Under the pieces are notes generated by a model. It did not search any database. It had not been told where the DNA came from and saw nothing but the letters and a program-made list of their open reading frames with translations. Below, piece by piece: positions 6,264-11,965 of a DNA stretch of 11,965 nt. How positions within the stretch are numbered: the stretch's first letter is position 1; each line of letters starts with the position of its first letter. Location: NCBI GenBank assembly GCA_016195115.1, contig JACQAI010000205.1:1-11965 (forward strand), in the 5' to 3' direction. Source of the stretch: Pseudomonadota bacterium. GTDB lineage: Bacteria > Pseudomonadota > Alphaproteobacteria > Elsterales > Elsteraceae. The position numbers were made by a program, and so were the translations under genes.

Positions 6264-7004
6264 ATGCGCGTGCTCCTCGTCGAAGATGATAGCGCGACCG
6301 CCAAAAGCATCGCCTTGATGCTGACCTCGGCCGGCTACGTAGTTGATGTGACGGATCTTGGCGAGGATGGGCTGGAGATCGGCAAACTGTACGATTATGA
6401 CATAATTATACTTGATCTAGTATTACCTGACATCGATGGCTACGAGGTATTGCGTCGCTTCCGCGCCGCCCGGGTCCGGACCCCGATCCTGATCCTGTCC
6501 GGATTGTCCGAGCTCGACCACAAGGTGAAGGGCCTCGGGGTGGGCGCCGACGACTACCTGACCAAGCCGTTCGACAAGCGCGAGCTGATCGCCCGCATCC
6601 AGGCGATCGTCCGGCGCTCCAAGGGCCATTCCGAATCGATCATCCGCACCGGCCGCCTGACCGTGAACCTCGACACCCGCATGGTCGACGTCGATGGCGC
6701 GCCGCTTCACCTGACCGGCAAGGAGTACGGCATCCTCGAGCTCCTGTCCCTGCGCAAGGGCACGACGCTGACCAAGGAGATGTTCCTCAACCATCTCTAC
6801 GGCGGCATGGACGAGCCCGAGCTCAAGATCATCGACGTATTCGTCTGCAAGCTGCGCAAGAAGCTGACCCAGGCGACCCGCGGCGAGAACTACATCGAGA
6901 CGGTGTGGGGCCGCGGCTACGTGTTGCGCGATCCGGCCGGCGAGGCCGCCGGCGTCGCCCCGCCCGCCGCCGAGGCCGGCGAGCCGGCCCTGCGCGTCTC
7001 CTAA
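6264..7004 (+). CDS. ctrA: Cell-cycle/flagellar response regulator CtrA
   Basis: A 246-aa OmpR-family response regulator closely resembling CtrA, which binds TTAA-N7-TTAA sites to control flagellar, chemotaxis and, in some lineages, cell-cycle genes. The receiver domain (1-118) shows E7/D8/D9, the phospho-acceptor D51 (the same number as in Caulobacter CtrA), S79 and K101 in LTKPF. The stretches VKGLGVGADDYLTKPF and ARIQAIVRRSKGHSESII are hallmark CtrA segments. The winged-helix DNA-binding domain (about 128-222) contains LTGKEYGILELLSLRKG and ends in ETVWGRGYVLRDP. A 20-residue Ala/Pro-rich tail follows (about 227-246) and ends in RVS, not the Ala-Ala end that promotes ClpXP degradation in Caulobacter. 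Codons 43-64 are unusually AT-rich with rare codons. The Shine-Dalgarno is weak (TAGG). It is divergent from fliI and is probably autoregulated through the upstream CtrA boxes. Confidence 0.95.
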   Translation: MRVLLVEDDSATAKSIALMLTSAGYVVDVTDLGEDGLEIGKLYDYDIIILDLVLPDIDGYEVLRRFRAARVRTPILILSGLSELDHKVKGLGVGADDYLTKPFDKRELIARIQAIVRRSKGHSESIIRTGRLTVNLDTRMVDVDGAPLHLTGKEYGILELLSLRKGTTLTKEMFLNHLYGGMDEPELKIIDVFVCKLRKKLTQATRGENYIETVWGRGYVLRDPAGEAAGVAPPAAEAGEPALRVS

Positions 7005-7033
7005 GCCCAGCCTCTTCCACCCCCCGGGTCGAT

Positions 7034-7059
7034 CGGTCCGGCGGCGCGGCCGCCGACCG
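7034..7059 (+). terminator. GC-rich hairpin downstream of ctrA
   Basis: CGGTC (7034-7038) plus GGCGGC (7040-7045) pair with GCCGCC (7049-7054) plus GACCG (7055-7059), giving an 11-bp stem with one bulged C and a 3-nt loop. It lies 30 bp past the ctrA stop. No T-run follows directly, so termination strength is uncertain. The rest of the 7005-7171 gap holds an AT-rich patch (7074-7092) and a 12-bp palindrome, AGCGTCGACGCT, at 7106-7117. I could not define a clear promoter for the next gene. Confidence 0.45.
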
Positions 7060-7171
7060 GTCGAATACGGGCAAATAGTTATCAAAAATTAACCCGCGCT
7101 GCGGTAGCGTCGACGCTCGACTGCGGCAACGCTGAGTATCAGCGGGATCTTCCCAGAAGGGATCGCCCAGA

Positions 7172-8545
7172 ATGACGAGCTCGTTCCTGACGGTCGGCGG
7201 ACCGCAGGTCCATCTGGTCTCGGCGGCCACCGCGATCAGCCAGATCAACACCACCGTCCAGCAGCTGACCGCTGGCAACCTGTCGCTCGCGCAGGAGGGC
7301 TTGCTCGAGCAGCAGCTTGCCAAGCAGATCGCGGCGGCCAACCCCTCGGCGAACCTCGGCCAGGTCGCGGTGATCGCGCTCGATCTGCGCGATTCGGGCG
7401 GCGCGGCGGTGCAGATCAGCACCGACCTGCAGGCGCTCTACCGGATGGTGCAGCCGACCACTGGCTTTTCGGGCCTCACCTCGACGGTCGGCACCATCGC
7501 CAATCTCCTGAAGGCGACCAGCACGACGTCGACCGCCAGCACCACCGCGACCTCGTCTTCGGTCAACACGATTCTGTCGGCCACCGCGCTGGCCGGCGCC
7601 AGCACCGTCTCAGTGACCTCGACGACCGGGCTGTCGGTCGGCAACTCGGTGCAGATCCAGCTCGACACCGGGGAATACTTCTACAGCGCGATCAACGGCA
7701 TCGCGAACAACACACTGACGCTCGCGACGACACTGCCGAGCCAAGCCACCAATGGCAACAAGCTGACGGGCCTGCCCAACGCCACCACCTACTTCACGAC
7801 CTTGAACGCCACGGCGTTGACCGGCGACAGCACGGTCACGCTGACCAGCGCCGGCGGCATGAGCATCGGCGACTCGCTGCAGATCCTGCTCGACAGCGGC
7901 TCGCTGTTCACGACCACGATCACCGGCGTCACGATTGCGACCAACACCGTGACGCTGGCCGGCGTGATGCCGAGCCAAGCCACCAGCGGCAACAATGCCG
8001 CCGCGTTGGCCAACCCGTTCACCAGCGTCAACCAGACCGGCGCGTTGAACTTGGGCGCGGGCGGCGTCATCATCTCGTACTTTGCGCTTCTGACCGCCGA
8101 TGCCCTCATCGGCGCCACGACGATCGCGCTCGACACCGTGGGTGGCATGGCGGCGGGCGACTCGGTGTCCATCACGCTCGACACCGGATCGACATTCACG
8201 ACGACGATCAGCAGCGTCTCGAGTGCGGCCAGCACGGTCAATATCGTGCAGCCGCTGTCGAGCCAGGCCTCGACCGGCAAGAGCTTCGTCGACAACGTTC
8301 AGCTGTTAGCCAGCTCCGCCGCCTTCACGCCATCGACCCAGATGCTGCAGGCGCTGGCGCTGCAGCTGTCGACCATGCTGTCGGCGGCGAACCCCATGAT
8401 CGACCTGAAGACGCTGCAGAAGGACATCGCGGCGCTCAGCGATTCGTCGCTGACCACCCTGCAATTCCAGACGGCCCTGGCCACGCTCAACACGCTGTGG
8501 CAGACCGGCCTCAAGCACACCACGACGATCTCGGTCCTCGCCTGA
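7172..8545 (+). CDS. Unrecognised Thr/Ser-rich triple-repeat protein, possibly secreted
   Basis: A 457-aa protein that I do not recognise. It has no Cys, no signal peptide and is rich in Thr, Ser and Ala. The N-terminal part (about 15-113) is mostly helical (for example QEGLLEQQLAKQIAAANP). A low-complexity Ser/Thr linker (116-130) leads to three repeats of about 65 residues starting near 134, 208 and 304. Each begins ATAL-G-(S/T)T(V/I), continues GG(M/L)..GDS(V/L)(Q/S)I.LD(T/S)GS.FTTTI and closes with PSQAT-G or SSQAST-G. This pattern suggests beta-sandwich units. The C-terminal part (about 388-447) is helical again. Helical ends around a beta core, without Cys or a Sec signal, resembles flagellins and hook-type axial proteins, and the gene sits between ctrA and the che operon. 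Flagellar export is inference. AGAAGGGA lies about 9 nt before the ATG. The gene converges with cheR 15 bp away. Confidence 0.8.
   Translation: MTSSFLTVGGPQVHLVSAATAISQINTTVQQLTAGNLSLAQEGLLEQQLAKQIAAANPSANLGQVAVIALDLRDSGGAAVQISTDLQALYRMVQPTTGFSGLTSTVGTIANLLKATSTTSTASTTATSSSVNTILSATALAGASTVSVTSTTGLSVGNSVQIQLDTGEYFYSAINGIANNTLTLATTLPSQATNGNKLTGLPNATTYFTTLNATALTGDSTVTLTSAGGMSIGDSLQILLDSGSLFTTTITGVTIATNTVTLAGVMPSQATSGNNAAALANPFTSVNQTGALNLGAGGVIISYFALLTADALIGATTIALDTVGGMAAGDSVSITLDTGSTFTTTISSVSSAASTVNIVQPLSSQASTGKSFVDNVQLLASSAAFTPSTQMLQALALQLSTMLSAANPMIDLKTLQKDIAALSDSSLTTLQFQTALATLNTLWQTGLKHTTTISVLA
7571..8284 (+). repeat. Three degenerate in-frame coding repeats, about 200 bp each
   Basis: Units lie at roughly 7571-7765, 7793-7996 and 8081-8284 within the triple-repeat protein gene. 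Units 1 and 2 share near-identical DNA at their ends (GCCGAGCCAAGCCACCA before GGCAACAA, near 7735 and 7969), while unit 3 is more diverged (PLSSQASTGK in place of MPSQATSGN). Units 2 and 3 share SG/TGS-FTTTI. Spacing between units is uneven (76 and 96 residues), because a longer insert (about 276-303) separates units 2 and 3. Confidence 0.8.
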
Positions 8546-8560
8546 GCGATCAGGACCCGG

Positions 8561-9403
8561 TCAGGTCAGCACGCGGGCGGGGCCGTCGACGCGCAGGGCC
8601 GGGCGGTAGATGCCGCGCTCGTTGGGCATCGGCTCGAAGCGATCGGTGACGCCGAGCACGGTCTCGGCGCCGCCGAGATAGAGCATGCCGTCGGCGGGCA
8701 GCTGCTTGGCGATGCGCTCGAGCACCTGCGCTTTGGTCGGCTGGTCGAAATAGATCAGCACGTTGCGGCAGAACACGACGTCGAAGGTGCCGAGCGAACG
8801 CGGATCGTCGAGCAGGTTGAAGGTCCGATACTGCACCATGTTGCGGATCGCGTCGTCGAGCTGCCAGCGGTCCTCGATCTGACGGAAGTACTTCATCAGA
8901 AGCTGGATCGGCAGGCCGCGCTGCACCTCGAACTGCGAGTAGGCGCCGGCGCGCGCGCGGTCGACCATCTCCTGGCTCAGGTCGGTGGCGAGAATCTCGA
9001 AACGCCAGCCGGCGAGCTTGACGCCCTCCTCCTTGATCAGCATGGCGAGCGAATAGGGCTCCTGGCCGCTCGACGACGCCGCGCACCAGATGCGCACGGC
9101 GCGCTGCGCCGCGCGCGTCTCGAGCAGCGCCGGCAGGACGACACGCTTGAACTGCTCGAACGGTTTGGCGTCACGGAAGAACAGCGTCTCGTTGGTCGTC
9201 ATCGCTTCGGTGATGGCCTTGAGGCGCTCCTGGTCCTGGCGCTGGCGCACCGAGTTGACGAACTCGTCGAGCGTCTTGGCGCCGAAGCGGCGCGCGACCG
9301 GCATCAGCCGGCTCTCGAGCAGGTACGACTTGTCCTGGGTCAGCTGCAGGCCCGAGCGCTCGCGCACGGTCCGGCTGAGGAAATCGAAATCCTCGACCCT
9401 CAT
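8561..9403 (-). CDS. cheR: Chemotaxis protein methyltransferase CheR
   Basis: A 280-aa SAM-dependent methyltransferase that methylates glutamates on chemoreceptors for adaptation, opposing CheB. The N-terminal helical domain (about 1-75) contains the family segment ITEAMTTNETLFFRD (64-78). The SAM-binding domain follows, with RIWCAASSSGQEPYSLAM at 104-121 (motif I), ILATDLS at 137-143 and DVVFCRNVLIYFD at 208-220. The protein ends near GIYRPAL with no extra domain. The ATG at 9403 overlaps the cheB stop as ATGA (9400-9403), so translation is coupled. Length is typical for CheR (E. coli 286 aa). It is the last gene of the visible che operon and converges with the triple-repeat gene, leaving only 15 bp for termination. 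Confidence 0.96.
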   Translation of the reverse strand: MRVEDFDFLSRTVRERSGLQLTQDKSYLLESRLMPVARRFGAKTLDEFVNSVRQRQDQERLKAITEAMTTNETLFFRDAKPFEQFKRVVLPALLETRAAQRAVRIWCAASSSGQEPYSLAMLIKEEGVKLAGWRFEILATDLSQEMVDRARAGAYSQFEVQRGLPIQLLMKYFRQIEDRWQLDDAIRNMVQYRTFNLLDDPRSLGTFDVVFCRNVLIYFDQPTKAQVLERIAKQLPADGMLYLGGAETVLGVTDRFEPMPNERGIYRPALRVDGPARVLT

Positions 9404-10569
9404 GGCGCCGACCTCAGCGCCGCGCGCTGCAGATAGGGCCCGATCTCGGCGATCGGCAGCACCGCGCTGCACAGCCCGGCGAGCGCGACGGCGCCCGGCA
9501 TCCCCCAGACCACGCTCGAGGCCTCGTCCTGGGCGATCACGGTGCCGCCAACCTGGATGATGCGCTCGGCACCCTTCTGGCCGTCGTACCCCATGCCGGT
9601 CAGGATCGCGACCAGCACGCGCCGGCCGAAGGCGTCGGCGAGGCTGCGCAGCATCGGGTCGACCGCCGGCCGGCAGAAGTTCTCGGGCGGCGTCTTCAAG
9701 AGCTTGATGATGCGTTTGCCCGGCGCCGAGCCCTCGATCACCATATGGAAATCGCCGGGCGCGACGTAGATGCGGCCGGCCTCGAGCAGCTCGCCGTCCT
9801 TGGCCTCGGCGCACACCCGGTTCGAGATGCGCGCCAGATGCTCGGCGAGGATCGTGGTGAACGTCGCCGGCATGTGCTGGGTGATCAGGATCGGCTGGCG
9901 CACGTCCTTCGACAGCTGGCCGACGACGTTGAACAGCGCCTGCGGCCCGCCGGTCGATGAGCCGATCGCCAGTACGTCGGGCTTCTCGGTGCCGGCGGCG
10001 CGCAAGGTCACGGTGGTGCCACGCGTCGGCCGCGGCGTCGCCGGTGCCGCGGCGTCGGGGGCGGCCGGTGGTGCGCCGGGGCGCACCGGAACGATCGGCG
10101 CGGCCGGCCGCGGGCCGCGCCGGCGGCCCGCCAGCGCCTTGATCTTGGCGATCAGCTCCTGCTGGAAGGTCGCCGCCGAGGTCAGCTCGCTGGTCGTGCT
10201 CGGCTTGGTCACGTAGTCCTTGGCGCCGAGCGCCAGCGCCCGCATGCTGATCTCGGCGTTCTTGCGCGTCAGCGTCGAGGCCATGATGATCGGCAGCCCG
10301 GGCTTGGCCTCGATCAGCAGCGGCACCGCGGTGAGGCCGTCCATCACCGGCATCTCGATGTCGAGCACGACCACGTCGATGTCGTGGCGCTTCAAGGTAT
10401 CGACCGCCATGCGGCCGTCGCCGACCGACGCGACTACCTTGATCTCGTGATCCTGCTCGAGCGCGCGCGTGAACAGGCCGCGGATCACCGCGCTGTCGTC
10501 GACCACCATGACGCGGATGACGCCGGCCGGTGGATCGGGCGGCTTGGCGCGCGGATCCGAACCGGTCAA
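9400..10569 (-). CDS. cheB: Chemotaxis methylesterase/response regulator CheB
   Basis: A 389-aa CheB that demethylates and deamidates chemoreceptors when phosphorylated by CheA. The receiver domain (about 17-140) has D24/D25, phospho-acceptor D70 in VVLDIEMP and K122 in VTKPS. An Ala/Pro-rich linker (about 150-195) leads to the esterase domain with its triad: S205 in IGSSTGGPQ, H232 in ITQHMP and D329 in LTGMGYDG. I chose a TTG start at 10569. It overlaps the cheY stop as TTGA (10566-10569), an AGG-rich site lies 6 nt upstream, and it keeps the first receiver strand VIRVMVVDDS. The first ATG (10509) would cut that strand short. No GTG or ATG lies between the two. The stop overlaps cheR. The TTG start is inference; the product is certain. 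Confidence 0.94.
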   Translation of the reverse strand: MTGSDPRAKPPDPPAGVIRVMVVDDSAVIRGLFTRALEQDHEIKVVASVGDGRMAVDTLKRHDIDVVVLDIEMPVMDGLTAVPLLIEAKPGLPIIMASTLTRKNAEISMRALALGAKDYVTKPSTTSELTSAATFQQELIAKIKALAGRRRGPRPAAPIVPVRPGAPPAAPDAAAPATPRPTRGTTVTLRAAGTEKPDVLAIGSSTGGPQALFNVVGQLSKDVRQPILITQHMPATFTTILAEHLARISNRVCAEAKDGELLEAGRIYVAPGDFHMVIEGSAPGKRIIKLLKTPPENFCRPAVDPMLRSLADAFGRRVLVAILTGMGYDGQKGAERIIQVGGTVIAQDEASSVVWGMPGAVALAGLCSAVLPIAEIGPYLQRAALRSAP

Positions 10570-10931
10570 AGCAGACCTACCTGGGTGAACTTGCTCTGGA
10601 TGATCGCGGCGTCGAACGGCTTCATGATGTATTCGTCGGCGCCCGCGCTCATCGCCTGCTGGATGTGGGCAAGATCGTTCTCGGTCGTGCAGAACACTAC
10701 TTTGGGATGGTCGCCGCCGGGCGCGCTGCGCAGCCAGATCAGAAACTCCATGCCGTTCATCACCGGCATGTTCCAGTCGAGCAGCACGGCGTCGGGCATC
10801 CGCTTCTCGCACGCCTCGCGCGCCTTCTGCCCGTCCTCGGCCTCGGCGCACTCGAACGACAGATCCTGCAGGATCTTGCGCGCCACCATGCGCACGACCC
10901 GCGAGTCGTCGACGATCAGACAGGACTTCAT
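10566..10931 (-). CDS. cheY: Chemotaxis response regulator CheY
   Basis: A 121-aa single receiver domain, the diffusible messenger that is phosphorylated by CheA and binds the flagellar motor switch. The acidic pocket is D8/D9 in IVDDS, the phospho-acceptor is D52 in LLDWNMPVMNG, the switch Thr is T82 in FCTTEN and the conserved Lys is K104 in IMKPFD. There is no output domain. AGGAG about 7 nt before the ATG at 10931 gives a strong start. The gene lies 43 bp after cheW, and its stop overlaps the likely TTG start of cheB. The cheW-cheY gap contains the perfect 10-bp palindrome GTCCCGGGAC (10965-10974). Position in the operon supports a chemotaxis role over a general regulator; other CheY copies may exist elsewhere. 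Confidence 0.95.
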   Translation of the reverse strand: MKSCLIVDDSRVVRMVARKILQDLSFECAEAEDGQKAREACEKRMPDAVLLDWNMPVMNGMEFLIWLRSAPGGDHPKVVFCTTENDLAHIQQAMSAGADEYIMKPFDAAIIQSKFTQVGLL

Positions 10932-10974
10932 CGTACGCTCCTACCCGCGACCGACACCCGGGTCGTCCCGGGAC

Positions 10975-11469
10975 TTACGCCGCCTCGGTCCGGGTGAAAT
11001 CGAGCAGCCGGTTGGCGTCGAGCACGACCAACAGCTGCTCGTCGAGCCGATAGATGCCGTTCGAGATCTCGCGCCAGCGCGGATCGAGGGTCGCCGGATT
11101 GCGCTCCATCGATGCCGAGGGCAGGGTCAGGACCTCGCCGACGTTGTCGACGATCAAGCTGTAGAACTCCGCGCCGTGCTCGACCACCACGCTCATGCCG
11201 CGCATGTCGTCGGGCCGCCTTTCCAGGCCGAGACACAGCCTGACGTCGATCGCGGTGACGATCCGGCCGCGCAGGTTGAGCGAGCCCGCGACCTCGGGCG
11301 GCGCCAGCGGAATGCGCGTGATGCGCTGCGGACCGAGCACGTCGTGCACGATCAGCACCGGGATGCCGAACAGCTGTTCGGCGATCACGATCGAGACGTA
11401 CTGCCGCTGCTCGTCCGACGACCCGAACTTGGCGACAGCGCGCCGTCCGGCGGGAACCAGATCGCTCAT
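10975..11469 (-). CDS. cheW: Chemotaxis coupling protein CheW
   Basis: A 164-aa adaptor that links chemoreceptors to the CheA kinase in membrane-associated arrays. One CheW domain spans about 22-158. Recognisable segments are QYVSIVIAEQLFGIPVLIV at the start of the fold, RITRIPLAPPEVAGSLNLRG (49-68), which is the strongest family signature, then IVTAIDVRLCLGL, and VDNVGEVLTLP near the second subdomain. The first 20 residues are a short unstructured lead. The ATG at 11469 overlaps the cheA stop as ATGA (11466-11469), with AAAGG about 6 nt upstream. Size matches E. coli CheW (167 aa). It lies between cheA and cheY in the same transcription unit. Confidence 0.95.
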   Translation of the reverse strand: MSDLVPAGRRAVAKFGSSDEQRQYVSIVIAEQLFGIPVLIVHDVLGPQRITRIPLAPPEVAGSLNLRGRIVTAIDVRLCLGLERRPDDMRGMSVVVEHGAEFYSLIVDNVGEVLTLPSASMERNPATLDPRWREISNGIYRLDEQLLVVLDANRLLDFTRTEAA

Positions 11470-11965
11470 GCGTAGCCTTTCACGGACAGAGCCTCGTTCA
11501 GGACCTGCAGCAGCGTGTCCCGGTCGAACTTGGCGACGTAGTCGCTGAACCCGGCCTCACGGCCGCGGTCGAAGTCCTCGGGCGAGGCATGCGAGGACAG
11601 CGCCACCATCGGGGTGGCCTGCCAGCGCGAGTTGGCGCGCACCGCGCGCGCGAACTCGAAGCCGTTCATGCCCGGCATTTCGATGTCGCTGACGATCATG
11701 TCGAAATTCTCGCCAGCCTCGCACAGGCCCATGGCGTCCTGGGCGTTCTCCGCCGTGGTGACGTCATAGCCGGCGACCGAGAGCAGCGGGCTCAACAGGT
11801 TGCGGAAGAACGCGCTGTCGTCGACCAGCAGCACCCGCTTGGACTTCGCGCGCGGGCCCTGGATCTGGGCCTGGGTCGACCCGAACCAGTCGGCGTAGGC
11901 CTGGGTCAGGAAGTGGCCGGCATCGAGCAGGTCGGTGGCGCGCCCGGAGATGATGGCGCTGCCCA
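11466..11965 (-). CDS. cheA: Chemotaxis histidine kinase CheA with fused receiver domain (3' part)
   Basis: The last 165 codons of an open frame that continues past the right edge, so the N-terminus is missing. The visible start, GSAIISGRATDLLDAGHFLT, is the end of the CheW-like regulatory domain typical of CheA. A linker (about 42 residues in) containing PRAKSKR leads to a receiver domain, RVLLVDDSAFFRN through YVAKFDRDTLLQVLNEAL, with its phospho-acceptor Asp in MIVSDIEMPGMNG. A GTG at 11834 could be mistaken for the start of a separate response regulator, but the frame is open upstream with CheA sequence. CheA-receiver fusions are common in alphaproteobacteria; the extra receiver may act as a phosphate sink or feedback element (inference). 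The stop overlaps cheW. The operon promoter lies outside the window. Confidence 0.92.
   Translation of the reverse strand, partial: GSAIISGRATDLLDAGHFLTQAYADWFGSTQAQIQGPRAKSKRVLLVDDSAFFRNLLSPLLSVAGYDVTTAENAQDAMGLCEAGENFDMIVSDIEMPGMNGFEFARAVRANSRWQATPMVALSSHASPEDFDRGREAGFSDYVAKFDRDTLLQVLNEALSVKGYA

Noticed and set aside
7079..7092. CtrA-like site TTAT-N6-TTAA upstream of the triple-repeat gene
   Set aside because: Both the first half-site and the spacing deviate from TTAA-N7-TTAA, so it cannot be called with confidence.
11466..11834. A separate stand-alone response regulator starting at the GTG at 11834
   Set aside because: The frame stays open upstream and encodes the end of a CheA regulatory domain, so this is the receiver part of a CheA fusion.
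1..11965. tRNA, rRNA, CRISPR arrays, insertion sequences and integrases
   Set aside because: I saw no transposase or integrase motifs, no regularly spaced short repeats and no tRNA-like cloverleaf or rRNA stretches on either strand, though a tool-based scan was not possible.

Overview
The window looks like a piece of chromosome from a GC-rich, motile alphaproteobacterium. The main reasons are a CtrA-type cell-cycle/flagellar response regulator next to fliI-fliJ, a cheA-cheW-cheY-cheB-cheR operon whose CheA ends in a receiver domain, and CtrA-type (TTAA-N7-TTAAC) and GANTC motifs in the ctrA leader. A Rhodospirillales-like affiliation is a guess; nothing here fixes the genus.

Layout. (1) Positions 1-3581, plus strand: a tightly coupled periplasmic copper-handling operon. 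It encodes a small cupredoxin, a Met/His-containing small lipoprotein, a CusC/CzcC-type outer-membrane efflux lipoprotein and a Tat-exported two-domain multicopper oxidase. The last three genes are joined by ATGA overlaps. (2) Positions 3619-4256, minus strand: a GFA-family zinc protein, preceded by the 3' remnant of a Rieske ferredoxin gene that has lost its first cluster-binding box. (3) Positions 4270-4317: an inverted and direct repeat hairpin region just past fliJ. (4) Positions 4320-6064, minus strand: fliI and fliJ, overlapping by GTGA. (5) Positions 6065-6263: the divergent regulatory region between fliI and ctrA, with a perfect CtrA box, a GANTC methylation site and a phased TTAA cluster. 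(6) Positions 6264-7004, plus strand: ctrA, followed by a GC-rich hairpin. (7) Positions 7172-8545, plus strand: an unrecognised 457-aa protein with helical ends around three beta-type repeats. (8) Positions 8561-11965, minus strand: the chemotaxis operon, running cheA (partial at the right edge), cheW, cheY, cheB, cheR, with most genes overlapping at stop/start.

How it works together. The right two-thirds is one motility neighbourhood: export ATPase FliI with its partner FliJ, the CtrA regulator that probably controls itself and perhaps fliIJ, and the chemosensory pathway. The unknown repeat protein sits inside this neighbourhood and has the overall plan of a flagellar axial or otherwise secreted filament protein, although that is inference. 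The left third is a metal-resistance module that abuts the motility region at a junction containing a gene fragment and repeats, which suggests insertion or rearrangement.

The most interesting leads are the repeat protein, the ctrA control region (including a rare-codon patch inside ctrA and the absence of the Ala-Ala C-terminus), and the two-domain copper oxidase operon with its small Met/His lipoprotein. All functional claims come from reading motifs by eye; no database search was run.
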